From positions 16,011,159-16,075,158 of the forward strand of contig CM028919.1 of assembly GCA_016801845.1 (NCBI GenBank): DNA of 64,000 nt. Reading direction: 5' to 3'. The stretch is from Polydactylus sextarius (Eukaryota > Chordata > Actinopteri > Polynemidae). Made by a program: the position numbers and the translations under genes. The notes beneath the pieces were generated by a model, which saw only the letters and a list, made by a program, of their open reading frames with translations, searched no databases and was not told the DNA's origin. Shown here piece by piece: positions 43,221 to 55,824 of the stretch. Position 1 is the stretch's first letter. Each line of letters opens with the position of its first letter.

Positions 43221-46041
43221 TGCAGAGGTGAGAGCTCCAACGTAACTTTAAACCAATAACAAACATGGCGACGGCAGCGTAGACGGTGGTGGTTTGTGTG
43301 GATGTTAAATAAACTGATGCATGTGGACGGAGATTTCTGTTGTCTCCTTCTTCTTCAAACGTGAGCTACACTGCACAACGCTGCCCCCACGGTTTCCAGC
43401 GGTATTGCTGCGTTTGGGTCACGTGTCCTCAATTTCTTTGAAAACTCACAAAATGAGCATTTATTTTGTGTTTAGCGTAAATGAGACTTTAGGATGACAG
43501 TGTGGTAACGGCGTTAACAGTAGCACGTTAATTATGTCAAATATGAAGCGTAACATTAGAGACTAGATTGGTCCAAATATGAGTCGGTTCCTGCAGGATC
43601 CACCAACTGATCTGGTGACTCGACAGTATTTTAACTTCACCACAATCTAACATCTTTAAACTACTCCTTTAAGATGTATATAACCAACCTTTGACATTCA
43701 AATCTGCTACATAGCAAAAGTTAGCATCATAATGCTACATTCAGATGGTAAACTACTGCTCAACATTAGCATACTAACATGCTAAGATGTGGACTTTCAC
43801 AAACACTGTTTCAGCTTCTGCATCAGCAGTGTTAGTTATGAGAAAAACTGCTTTTTTTAATAGAAATGTTTTAAATAATTACTTTTCCAATAAGTGATAT
43901 CAATCCCTCTTTTCCTTTGGCCCATTCCCTCTCTCCTCACCACCGAGGGGAAACGAGGACTTCATTTCACATCATAAAGTAATATTTCCACCATCTACAG
44001 TTATTCCCTAAATAGATCTTACATAGTGACACTGTGAGCTGTTCCACAGGATCAACCCGTCTAACAGATGTCCCGACGCATCCGTAAACGAACCAGGACA
44101 AGTCTCTGGAGACGTCTTTTCTTTTCTCACCTTCACTGGCAAAACAGCAGCTTCCCAGACCCAAAAATAACACGAATATATTTAAAAATCTTAAACATAT
44201 CTCCAGATACTCTTAAATGTTCATGACTAAATCTTCAGCAAGTTAAGAAAAAATCTCGACTGGGAAATAAACATAAAGTAAGACGTTTATTTGTATCTTT
44301 GATATGAAAGTTTCGTGGTTATTTCTGGATCTGAACGTTTACAGATGACAGATAACACAGAAACCATGATTATTATTAACATCTGATTCAAATGTTGCTG
44401 CTTCCTGATTGGTTGGTAGATGTATGACATCATCCTGCCCGATAATTATAAATAATCATCACTACAGTTGTAGTTCTGATTCATTTTCTCCTCGATCCAA
44501 GAGTCTAATTCAGCAAAAATACAAATAAATAAATAAATAACTCAAGTTCCACACGGTGTCTGGTTTTTACATCAGGACTCGATCTGCTTTAACAGAACAG
44601 TTGCTTTAGATCCTACGTGTTATTAAAAGGCGTCAGGGGTTTTATAATCATTGTCCTCTTCATCAGAGCGACAAGCACCGTCTGTATCCACATCCTCTCC
44701 ACTTTCCCTGATGTGTTTCCACAACCTACAGATGTCGTCTCGCTATTAAAACACACTTTTTTCCTTCTTCTTTTTACTTGTTATCTGAACAGAGAGTGTG
44801 ATATCATGTGAGAGTTTAATCCTCCCTATGAGGATGCTGCCACATCGTCACGTTAACAGGAAAAACCGAACCCCCACAATCTCCTTGTTCCCCCAACGGA
44901 CCCAGACTCTCCCTCCTCCTGCTGCTGTTAATACCCCACATGAACAATCACAGGTGGGCCGTCTGCTGTTCACACTGACATGAACACTGAAGAGAGGAAG
45001 AGAAAGAGAGAGACATGAAACTGTGGTGAGCTGCCTCCGTCCAGGCCTGACGCCAGCTCCGTCCACCCCTCCCTCCTGTCTCTATCCTCTCTCCCACTGG
45101 TCCCTCCGGACCTGCCCAACCCAAAAAACGAAGGGATTTTTATCATGCTTGTGGTGAAGGGCGCTGTACTATGAACAGATATTGATTAATCAAAGCGTCC
45201 AGCTGCTTTTCACACACACGGCGTCTGTTATAACACGTGACAGGAGGTTAACTCGATGAGTTAACAAGATAAATAAAGATAAATCCTGCAGAGCAACTGC
45301 AGGGTTTTGTATTGATGTAGTCAGGAAGATTAGTTTCTCCTGATATCACTGGGATGTTTTAGAAGTGTTTGTCATGTCTGAAGCACAGAAAATGTGACTT
45401 CATGTGTTTACTGATGTCAGATCTCTTACATAATGAACGGCCACACCCTTCAGACTGGGCGGGAAGCAGCTGTTAAACTGATCACATGGAGCAGTAGTTT
45501 CCTCATCATCACATCTGACCGAAGCCTTTTTCCTTCTTTGTCACCTTTTCCTGTTTTTCTGATCTCTGCTGCAGGTTTCTCTTCCCCCCGAGCGTCTTTA
45601 AAAATCACAACGCATATCTACAGGATTTATAGGGAAGTCATTTAATGTCCGGAGGATAAAGATGAATGGTGGTAAAGAATAGAAAGAGGTCAGAATTAAT
45701 ATGGAAAATTTAGTAGCCGACGTTGCCATGTTTTGAAAAAGGAAAATTGGCAGTCCGTTCAGTTTTCAGTATTTCTTTTTCTAATTCTTTAAAGCTGGTT
45801 GGAAAGCGGAGATGGTGCTGAAACAGAGGAGACAGGACTGGATCCAGAAGGTCGTAGGTGGGCTGTTGCACTCAGATCCCTCAGTGCCACATCCTCACAT
45901 GAACTGTTCACTGAGAAGAGGCTGAGTGATGAGAGAGAAAAACTTCTCACTGCTCACTGTCTCACTGCTTTTATATGTTAAATCGTTTTCAGCAATGATG
46001 TTTAAAAAATCCACCAAGATGAGAATCAGTCTGGGTGCAGG
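43221..46041. other. Intergenic DNA right of the CTCF-type motif
   Basis: No gene recognised. GC rises at 44870-45120 without exon signals. GCTAA/TTAGCAT text near 43715-43790 resembles the minisatellite at 18.9 kb. Frame 45799-45981 follows a TTCTTTAAAG acceptor-like site but has no domain. Confidence 0.45.
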
Positions 46042-46288
46042 TTAAAAGTACTTAGAGTTGAACCTATATCCTACTGTTAGAGTCTGAGTTAACGTCAGTT
46101 GTTAATAAATGAATCAAACAGTGTCTGTGTTAGTGTAGATGTGGTGGTAGAGGTGAGTCAGACCAGGCAGCTGATAAACTAAGTGATCAGGGCAGATTTC
46201 TAACGTCAAAGTAAACAGTGTTGTTGTGTCACTAAAGAGGCTGAACATCTCTTTCTACACAGACAGGAGCCTCATTAACACAACACTA
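46042..46288 (+). repeat. Left arm of a 245-bp inverted repeat
   Basis: Reads from GTTAAAAGTACTTAGAG to CTCATTAACACAAC. It is matched in reverse complement at 47034-47275 with only a few substitutions and small indels. Confidence 0.92.
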
Positions 46289-46404
46289 TGTCTGTTTAAC
46301 TCAGTAGTGGTGAAGAAACTGTAGAAAACAAGAGTTTAATCAGACTGTCACACACCTCTGTTGGTTTCTGACGCATTAGTCAAAGTTTAAAAGAGTCAAT
46401 TTCC

Positions 46405-46500
46405 AGTTTTATAATTAATTCAATGTCCCTGCAGTTGGAGGCATCACCACTAGTTCCAGCGAAGCCAAAGTCCCTGATGCAACAAGACATTTAATACACC
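46405..46500 (+). pseudogene. crip2: Relic of crip2 exon 5 with its 3' splice site
   Basis: After TGTCCCTGCAG, the stretch from 46435 (GGAGGCATCACCACT, then AGCGAAGCCAA and TGATGCAACAAGA) copies crip2 exon 5 (33268 onward). A net 4-base loss shifts the frame exactly where C121 should be, and the donor is lost. The copied segment continues into the family A element as in crip2 intron 5, so it is genomic, not a processed copy. Non-functional. Confidence 0.85.
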
Positions 46501-46534
46501 CTTTTCCAGGAAATAACTACTTCTTTTCCACCAT

Positions 46535-47015
46535 CATCTACTGGTCTCTACTGAGTCTCTAGTGTTTCCACTTGGTGCTAGTTCCTGGTTCCAGCTACTG
46601 TTTTAGTTCCTACTCTGTGGAGGAACCAATGGAGCTGAGTCGATAAACGCGTGACGTGAACAGACGCCGGCCACTGATTGGTCAGAGGGAGTGTCTTCAC
46701 AAGCTGCCACCAGACGCCAGTTGAGTTGAGAGAGCGTCAACAAAATAATCAAGCTCCATTTTTAAACAGGACAAGAGTGATAGCCATCGTCGTAGCTACC
46801 TGGTCGTAAGCTAACCCAGCAACAAGTACAGCATCTCCTCCATGTCCATTAATGTTTACTGATGTTTTAGTGTCGTGACGTCGCAGCAGTTTGACTCCAC
46901 TCACCACATTCATGTGGAGGAGGAACCAAACTGTGATGGAAAACAACGTGTCTGCTACCAGACTGAGTAGAGTCCAGTAGAGTCCAGTAGAGTCCAGTAG
47001 AGTAGAGACACAACC
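46535..47015 (+). mobile_element. Family A MITE (long form)
   Basis: Same order as 33365-33570 but with 248 more bases, and matched in inverse orientation by 62148-62595. The right end has a short tandem of GTAGAGTCCA. The 65-codon minus-strand frame (46749-46946) is shared with the other long copy but has no domain and is probably chance. Confidence 0.85.
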
Positions 47016-47033
47016 ACATGGTGGAGAAGAGAC

Positions 47034-47275
47034 GTTAGTGTCGTGTTGATGAGGCTCCTGTCTGTGTAGAAAGACATGTTCAGCCTCTTTAGTGACACAA
47101 CAACACTGTTTACTTTGACGTTAGAAATCTGCCCTGATCACTTAGTTTATCAGCTGCCTGGTCTGACTCACCTCTACCACATCTACACTAACATAGACAC
47201 TGTTTGTTTCATTTATTAACAACTGACGTTAACTCAGAGACTCTAACAGAAGGATATAGGTTCACAGAGTTTTAA
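47034..47275 (-). repeat. Right arm of the 245-bp inverted repeat
   Basis: Inverted counterpart of 46042-46288, ending near CTATATCC/GGATATAGG. The two arms enclose the crip2 exon relic and the family A element. Confidence 0.92.
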
Positions 47276-48613
47276 CCTTTAACCTCTGGTAACCACAATC
47301 TAATCAGTTCAAAAACAATCAAACATGTTTTCTGAAGTCATAGCAACCTTGACTTTAGACCTTTAGGCTCCAAAATCAAATAAGTTCATCTTTGAGTCCA
47401 AATGAAACTTTGTGCCAAATATGGAAAAATTCCCTTCGAGCCGTCTCACAGGAATGACGTGGGTGGGTGGACAAACGGACAGCCTGTGGCTGCAGCTGTC
47501 ACGTTACCAGCTAATAAAACACTAATATTATTCCACATCTGTCCATTCACAAAATGTGCACACACACTGTTGAGCAGCCAACAAATACGTGAATGTTTGC
47601 ACCGACTTGAATTTTTGACCCCTGAGCATAAAACATCTCACGCACAAAACAGACAACAACTTGTAGCCGTCAACGTGATTCATATCAGATAATATCCACA
47701 GGGTGAGTATGCATGAGTGAATGTCTGAGAAAGCAGCAGCTTCTAATTCTTATCTTTAATTGAACTCAGATATAAAAACAATGATCTAATACCAGGACCG
47801 GAGCCACTGTGCACAAAGACACGCTTACAAATCAGTTATCAGCTGCTGTGTTGGGACGAGAGGTCAAACAATTAGCGCTTTAAAAGTGTTGAATTTACTT
47901 TTGAGCATCTTTCATATTTTCATCAGACACGTCTTTCATTCATACAGTAGGACTTCTGTGTGTCAGTCAGCGAGTCCAAAAACCGCACCCCGCTGAAGTC
48001 ATAGCAACTTCCCTCATTGTCGAGTATCCGGTAAATTGGCGAAGTCTCCTCGTACAATGGACCCAGTGTGAGCGCTGTCAGACTGAGCTGGAAAACAAGC
48101 GAGGAGGGGCGGGAGCTAGATCTCTGCGAGGAGTTTGTAGTTAAAGTCTTGTTGGAGGAGGAGGACGAGCGATGACAGGAATGTTGACGATGAGAGATGA
48201 GATGATGATGACACACGAAGAAATGTTACAACGCTTGACAATTTGCAGCCGCACCTACATTACTGTTCTCCAGGTGCTGAGAATATCTGGTGCCGACGGA
48301 TGAAATCATTTCTGAAGTTTTGACAGATAAAAAGTTGCAGCTGATGTTGATTTGTTGCATATAAATGCTCCTCTGAACAGTTGTTTTTCTTTATAAGCCG
48401 TAGGACTGCGTAAATCCATTTTCCACCCCAATAATTGCTGCATTTCTTTCATCCTCTATTGTCGACTGTGAGAAAAACATAATAATGAATGTGTGAGAGC
48501 TGCTGGTGACTCAGCTGTTAAAAAGTGACGTTATGTGGAAACCAATCAGCTTCAGCTTCTTTGAAAACAGAAGAAAAAGTTTGTTTAATATTCAAATTTT
48601 TCTATTTATATTA
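47276..48613. other. Intergenic DNA with an orphan minus-strand frame
   Basis: The only candidate is a minus-strand frame at 47923-48216. Its second half (from about 48088 leftward) follows a pyrimidine-rich CTCGCTTGTTTTCCAG site and encodes YEETSPIYRIL and YDFSGVRFLDSL, unusually protein-like text, ending in a stop. I do not recognise the family; it could be a terminal exon, a transposon relic or chance. Confidence 0.3.
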
Positions 48614-48817
48614 AAGTGACGATCCAGAGAAACATGAACCAGAGTCTGTTTCACCATGAATATGAGTCAAACTCCCCTCAACAGATATGTTACGTTGGTT
48701 GAAGTAATATCCAGTTTGACCGTCTTTTGTTTCCACAACCAAATAGTTAACAATGAAAGTAAATGGGGCAGTCGGCCAAACGTATCTAAATTGTCATTTT
48801 TTAACCACTAATAAAGC
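48614..48817 (-). mobile_element. Family B MITE, left arm plus outer segment
   Basis: Begins AAAGTGACGATCCAGAG, includes TCAAACTCCCCTCAACAG and stops at ACTAATAAAGCTGC, so it is truncated internally. Confidence 0.85.
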
Positions 48818-50370
48818 TGCACTGTCATTTCAGATTATATTTCCATGCACAGAAGTCTGGAGGACTCAGATTTCATTTGGACGTCTCTTGTTTCCTTTTA
48901 AAAAGTGACCGTTGTGCTGGTGTTTTGTTTTAAACTTAAATGAAAGTCTGTTTTACATCTGCAGCGCTGTGCCAGTCTGAACTGTACAAATATGAGACGC
49001 CAGATGGAACATAAACCAGAAGAAAAGAGAGACAGAAACACAGACTCTGACAGGACCAGGATCAGGACCAGGATCAGGATCTCACTTCTTGTACATTTTT
49101 CCTGCAAAGACCCCAGCTGTTGCTCTGATATTATTTCACATTAGACTTCTTCAGTGGTCACACTGTTCCCACATAGTGAAAAAACCCACCACAGGGACCG
49201 ACCCTCTGGAGCTTATCACTTGGGAAAACATTTTCCCTGCGCTTGTCTTTTATTTGCCTGGCGAGGGAATCGAAGCCTGTTTGTGTTATGAGGAGACGGT
49301 AACCAAGGAGACGCGGGTTTCTCAGAAGAAACAGCATTCCAGGTTATTTCCAACATCTCTCAACTTTCCTTTTTTTAACTTGGTTTGGAGAGACTCCTTA
49401 ATGTTAAAACATATCTTCAAACAGAAACTAGATTTTTAAGAATTTAATTTTTTGACACAAATGCATCCTCCTCCTCCAAATCTAAACACGTCTTAAAGAT
49501 CAAAACTTCCTATAGAAAGAAATAACATGTTATTAGTTGCTTTGATTATTCACTACGTCTGTGGTTGGATAAAAAACTTCATAGTTTTTCGCCAGAAATG
49601 TGGCTCAAAAAAATCCCCCTGCCACAAAGAGTCTGTGTTTGATTTGGTCCAAGAGGAAATTTATCAAGGAAAACCACAAGATTTTTATGGTTAAATCCAG
49701 AAGGAAAGAAAGCGGTTTGCCCTAAAATAAAAAATTATAACGTACAGTGTTTAAGTCGATGTACTTTAGAGGGCGTGTGATGAGCATGGCTGATCACTTC
49801 CTCTGTAATTGTCATGTTTTTCACATGTTTTATTTGCTGTTTTATTGTGTGTTTTAGCACATGACACTTTCATTTCTGCCAAAGCTTCAGATTCCTCCAC
49901 ATGTTGCTGAGATGAGATGAATAAAAACACTAAAATCCAACTGGGTTGAGAGGGTGAAGTTAAAATAACAAGTGGGAATGAATCATAATTATAACTACGA
50001 CTTTAACATATTTAACATCCAGTTCACAGGTGTTAAACAGAAACAACAACACAAGCTTTAGTAGCAGGTTCTCAGTTCAATTTCCAACCATTTTTGAAAA
50101 ACTTAAGTTAATTCATAAAAGAATAAAATGAACAAGTAATAAAAATAATAATAATACTTTACTTTAGAGCCAGACGCAACTTGAACAAGTTTTATGTGAA
50201 CACACAACTGGCGAATGCACAAATGCATCATAATTCAGTGAAATACACGTTGGGACAAGTGGTCTGTTTTGTGTTTATCCATGAAAACGGCTGATTCAAG
50301 ACACGGCTCTGATTTTAACATTTAACGGTTGATAAACAGAGAGAGAAGCACGATGACACCGATTTAACCC
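48818..50370. other. Intergenic DNA
   Basis: No gene recognised. The 116-codon frame at 49089-49439 lacks domains. The rest is A/T-rich. Confidence 0.45.
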
Positions 50371-51020
50371 CAGTTGACTCTAGTGGACTCCACCAGTGGT
50401 CTCCAGTGGTGGTGTCTGGTGGACTTGGTCCTCTGATGGTTGGTGAATCATCAGTTAATGATCATAATGTGTGAACAGCCCTAACGACTCCATCAGAGGC
50501 CGTCGGGACCTGGTCTGAGACCGGGACTGGATCTGTCATGTTAGAAAACTGGAGGAGTCTGAAGAGACTGACAAAGAGCGACAGCCAATCAGAGGAGGGA
50601 TGTGAGATAAATGCTGCTGCCGTCTCACTGATTCACTCACAACCACGTTTAAAAGTCTGACGTTTTAACGCTTTTTCTTTCATTTTCACTTTCTACAAAC
50701 TCCCCGCGTCTGATCCAGATGTTACCCGGTACCGGGGAGGTCTGCCGCTGATTTCAGCTCCACCGTGAAAACCAGCGTGTTGCCATGGTGATGTTTACAC
50801 GCCGGTTTAGCGGTTTAGTCTGTGTCGGAGGCAGCGTCTTCACCGGTGCTCGTCAACAATAAACGGCTGTAAATCACGGTGAGAAGCAGCGGCTACATCC
50901 TGTCTAGTTCACGTGACCAGACGTAGAGTTTGGTGACGTCACGGTGTGATCGGGAGTCAATCACTGACAAGTCTTGTAGTGTGAACACTACAGGTCTCAG
51001 ACCAGTTGTTGAGACTCCAC
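50371..51020 (-). mobile_element. Family C MITE, copy 2 (inverted)
   Basis: Starts CAGTTGACTCTAGTGGACTC and ends GAGACTCCAC, lacking the outermost left terminus of copy 1. The CRE is intact at 50934-50941, as are the CACGTGA box and the X-box-like site. Confidence 0.9.
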
Positions 51021-53087
51021 ATCATGGGAACACAAGTCACAAGTGTGAATGTTCTTTATTTCATGTCTCCATCTGCTTCAGAGACTCAGAAATAAATCAT
51101 TTATTGACACTGATAGTTCTGTGTAAAGGTCTGAACAGGTTAAATCAAAAGTGCTGCTCAGTGTCAACACATGACTGATTTAATAATTCAAGTATCAGTA
51201 TGAAATGTGATCTTGGCCTTGATACTGTGCGGAATCGAACTGAAACCAGATTTTGTATTATCGCTCGGCTGTAATGGAAAAACTGGAACTACTACTGGGA
51301 GGAAAGTAGCAAACCAGTAGCTGCTTTGGCGAAATGTTGCAGCAGGAATGAAACCTGTAATTTACAAGTCTAATTGCAGCCTGACGGTCCAGTTGTCCTT
51401 GGATGTTTGTGGACAGGAAAGTAACACCCCTCTCCCTCAACAATGTGCCCTTAAGCAAGGCATTGTATCACTAATCCCTCCAATGTGGCGTCTCAAACAG
51501 AAGACAGAAAAAAAATATGTAAATGTATGAGATAAAACGAGCTCACACACACTCAACAAAACCTCAAAACTCAAAACCACTTGCATGTGGAGGGATTGTC
51601 ACAAACGATTCACATCTACAGCCACTTCAAAACACATCTCCGCGTCTGGTTCTCTGTTCACGGGCAACATCCAGACCTCTGGCTCGGATATCTGAGCCTC
51701 ATCCACACAAACACATACGAGGCAATTACGAAATCAGCAGCACCGGTTTGGAAACGGGTCTGTGTTCATCCAGATGGAGGAGGGAACGGTTTGTCTGGAG
51801 TTCGGCCTGAAAATCTGCAGATCTGAACAAACAAGCCTCCTTGGATCAGTCGAGATGAGATTTTTCTAGTAAATTTCCTTGAAATTTGCAACAAGGAAAC
51901 ATGTTGAAAGGTCATCTGTTTATTTAATGCAAACTTTAGAGCAAAGCTCACATTAGGGAGGATGCAAAACTCCCAGACAAATATCTGTCTACAGTGAAAC
52001 TCGACACGCAAACGGATGTAGATGCAGAGAGATTAATGAGTCTGTGACTTCAGGTGGACAAAGAAAATCTGATTGGTTCTCCAGCAGCACGGAGACGTAA
52101 ATATCATGAGATCCAACATGTGGGAAAGTGTCTGAGAGCGAGCGGATAACGAGGCTGTTAGACGTCACACTCAAGAATGTAGAAAATCTAATAAACATTC
52201 CTTCAGGGCGAGAGTTGATTGTTTTATGTTTCATTAGTGACTTTAATAATGGGACTTTCTGCCTGAAAAGCTGCTTCATTACATCATGAACACGTTCATG
52301 TCGGTTCAGTTTAGCTCAGATCATCACAACCTCGACCTTTTATCATCTAAACTGGCTCCTCGAACGTCCTGTGACTGATGAGGAAGAAAACACAAACATA
52401 TAATCATGAGTAACTTTCATAAATCATCAGTCTGGTGATTGATCTGACGTTGGGATTTCTGTGACATTTACAGGATAAAAATAATAATTCAAAGCAGTTT
52501 GGTCGATGATGTGAACGAACCATGAAGCTTTTTAAAAGAACCAGAAATAAAATCTGCCTGTTGGAGGAAAGACGCTGCTTGGAGACTTTGATGGATTCGA
52601 AAATAGTAGAAGTTTTGTTACAGTTCTGGTGTAAAAATATAGTCAAGTAAAAGTATAAAGTATAAAGTATTGTTCTAAACAACTACTCAGAGTTTTAGTT
52701 ACTTTTTTAAATTGATGTTTAATTTATGGAAACATTTGTTTTCAACAGAACAACTAAATGATTCTATGGATCAATCTTTTCTGTTAAATTAACATTTGGT
52801 TGCAGCTGCAAACATCACATCTCATTTTCCATCTGTGCTTCATTGATCTGTTTGTAATCTATTGACAACGTTACCAGCTGCAGCAATGTCTGTATGTGTT
52901 GCCATGGGAACGAGTTAACATGATAATGTCATTGATTTGTCGTTACGTCGTCTCCGTGATACCAGGTGATGCTGTAGACGGCTCAGTTGTGAATATGATT
53001 GTAAATGTAGTAAAGTCGATTAAAAAGCATCATTTAAAGTATAAATAAACTAAAACTGTACTTAATTACAACAGGGGGATGAGAAAT
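51021..53087. other. Intergenic DNA
   Basis: Overlapping frames at 51523-51826 and 51766-52279 on both strands lack domains. No repeats other than short A/T runs were noticed. Confidence 0.45.
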
Positions 53088-53475
53088 TTCCCAGCATGCA
53101 CCAGGACAACGATGCAGTCATCAAAGAAGTTAACAATTTAATCAATTAATTAATACATTAAACTTACTAAGCTAACTTATTGCTAACCGCTAATCAATAA
53201 CATTAGCGTTAGCTACCAGTCGCTAGTTGTCTCTTTGCTAACGTTTCCATTCATCTGATAACAGGATCTTCCTTAATGTAACAAACATCTTCTTATCAAA
53301 ACATCTTGACATAAACGAGTCTGTAGACGCCATCTTTGTTTGTTGTCATTTGGTCGTCATGGAGACGTGTCTCATCGTCTTTATGTAGCAACTAGTGACG
53401 ACTTGTGATCGTGTGACGGTGAAGTAGAGGAACGTTTTCACCTCAACACTTTGTTTCTACAGACGAGGAGTAAAA
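53088..53475 (+). repeat. Family D repeat, copy 1
   Basis: Runs from TTTCCCAGCATGCACCAGGA to TTTCTACAGACGAGGAGTAAA and is matched in inverse orientation at 55500-55824. It includes GCCATCTTTGTTTGTTGTCA and TGACGGTGAAGTAGAGGAAC blocks. The middle of copy 1 has GCTAAC-type text absent from copy 2. Confidence 0.85.
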
Positions 53476-53839
53476 AAGAGCAATGAGATTGACCCAAAAC
53501 TTTCTTCAACTAAACAGTTTTAAAAAATCCTGGTCCGTTGCCCACAACAGATGCAGTCAGCCCCTATAACCTTCATCATCAAACTCTGTCATCAACCCGG
53601 CGCTGAGACTCGACCCACATTAAACACCTCTGCATGAATTCTTTATATCACCTCAGAAACACTGCCAAACGTCGCCCTCTCTCCTCCTGTCAGGTGCTGA
53701 ACAACTAGTCCATGTTTTTATCTTATCCCCTCATCAGGATCTGTACAACAATCTACAACAGCTACAACACATCCAGAACGGCGCTGCAAGGAAACATGAC
53801 TCACTCAAACTTCAAACCTAAAGTGACTGAATAACAGAT

Positions 53840-54019
53840 GTGTCCAAACTATTCCACAAAGGACCATGTGGCTGCAGGTTTTTATTCTGACCAAGCAGCA
53901 GCAGCAGCAGCAGACTTGACTCATTTAATGATCTGGTCTCAGTCTTCAGACATCTGATTGGTCAAACTATGAGATCAAAAACCTGCAGCCACACGGTTCT
54001 TTGTGGAAGAGTTTGGACA
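53840..54019. mobile_element. 180-bp foldback MITE
   Basis: The left end TGTCCAAACTATTCCACAAA and right end TTTGTGGAAGAGTTTGGACA are inverted, and pairing continues through GGCTGCAGGTTTTT/AAAAACCTGCAGCC for about 50 bases per arm. The loop contains a (GCA)n run. Single copy in this window. No coding capacity. Confidence 0.88.
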
Positions 54020-55499
54020 AACCTGGAATAAACCAACACATAAAGGTTTCTCTTCACCAACTGGCTCAGGTTTTAGTATTTTGATGGTGAAAAAGAAGCA
54101 TAAACGTAAGGAGCTGTTGAGTTCACGCACCAGGCTGAAGCACTGACTGTAAACATCGCCACAAATACAGCTGCTGGGTGTTTCTGTACCAAAACAAACA
54201 CGGAGGAAGCCAAACGTCCTAAAAATCAGGTCCAGTTATAGATGTTAGTGGGACAGTTTCTATAACCGGACTTGTGTAATCTCTCATTTCACTTCTTTCA
54301 TCTGTCTTGTTGACGAAAAACACAACACATGACCGACGCAGCAGCAGCAAACTACATCCAACTCGATCTCTGTGATAATCAGCACAAAAATAAACATTAT
54401 AGGGTTTATTTCACAACACTGTCTTGTTAAATTTCTGATTTCGCTGCAGAACTGTCACATTTTTAACTCGTTAAATTGAGAAAAACCTTCATCAAATCCA
54501 AACCACAAAATCCAAGATGACTGGTTGGTTATAAACAGCGATAAAAAGACGTAGTAATATTACAGTTTATTAGCAGCTCTGTTTTTATTAAATCAATACA
54601 GTCCAATGTTTATCTGAGCCAACGTTGCCATGGTGCAATGTTTTCTACTGGTATTACCAACAACAACAATAACAACCATACAATAGTAAAGTTTTATGAC
54701 TTTTTGAACCATGTGACATCATTCCCACCACCAGACTCAGAAATCATCAGAGAAGGAAACTGGAGTGAGAGACTCAACAAATTCAAGTTAAAGTCGAACA
54801 TCAATCACTGTTTAAGACACAAAGATTAAAGCAGGTTTATGAAAACACCTGGATCTTTTAGTGTCAGTTTATTATTTCACCTGCTGCACGTCAACGCCAG
54901 CTGACAGTTGAAACTTGAACAAGATCAAACTTGGTCATATTCATAATCAGCGTCAACATCAGCATCTGTGCCAGATCACAATTAATCATGAGCATGAAAC
55001 AAACTAGAACTAGAGAGTGAAACCAAACGGCAGAAGGAAGATCATCAACACCACAGAAGACTGAAGATTACTAATCTGTCAACCTCTAACTTGTTGACGT
55101 AAATGTCTAAACCCTGACTGACTGAAAACTATGAATGCTGACTAAGCTATAATGTTACAAAGACAAGACGAGACTTGTCGCTCTTCAGATGAGTCGAGTC
55201 TTGATCTTGTTGAAGTCTGACGCTTCGTTTACATGCGACCGACACCGGGATTTTTCTATTGCATCTTTAAAAAGTTTTGAGTTTACATGACAGCGTTTTC
55301 AGAAATGTCATCATTGATATGAAGAAAGCCAATGTGATGTAATCACCCAAGTAACGCCCCGTTGACGTGAAGCATTGTGGGAATTCACGGCACGTGAATA
55401 AAGAGTCGCTAGATTTTAACGTGTTACATGAAGATGAAACTTCTATCTTCTAAAGTGTCAAATCCTCCATTAATGTAACATGTTGGGACCAATCACGTT
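54020..55499. other. Intergenic DNA between family D copies
   Basis: No gene recognised; A/T-rich with scattered AAC/CAACAA runs near 54656-54670. Confidence 0.45.
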
Positions 55500-55824
55500 T
55501 CTGTTTTACTCCTCGTGTCTTGAACAAAGTGTTGAGGTGAAAACGTTCCTCTACTTCACCGTCACACGTCATCACAAGTCGTCGCTAGTTGCTACATAAA
55601 GATGATGAGACACGTCTCCATGACGACCAAATGACAACAAACAAACAAAGATGGCGTCCACAGACTCGTTTATGTCCATCAAGTTGGTGACAGATTAAAA
55701 ACTGACAAGATGTTTGTTACATTAATAAAGATCTTAGTAAGTTAAATGTATTGATTAGTTTGGTAATTAAATCACAAACTTTTTTGACAACTGCATCCTT
55801 GTCCTGGTGCATGCTGGGAAAGTG
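55500..55824 (-). repeat. Family D repeat, copy 2 (inverted)
   Basis: From TTTTACTCCTCGTGTCT to GTCCTGGTGCATGCTGGGAA. With copy 1 it forms an imperfect inverted pair separated by 2.0 kb. Confidence 0.85.

Noticed and set aside
45799..45981. Exon-like frame after a TTCTTTAAAG site
   Set aside because: No donor, no domain, and alternative frames are equally open; insufficient to call a gene.
46749..46946. 65-aa frame conserved with 62207-62404
   Set aside because: Both lie in family A transposon copies; the match reflects copying of the element, not protein constraint, and the frame has no domain.
49089..49439. 116-codon plus-strand frame
   Set aside because: No domain, composition like intergenic DNA, no splice or promoter evidence.
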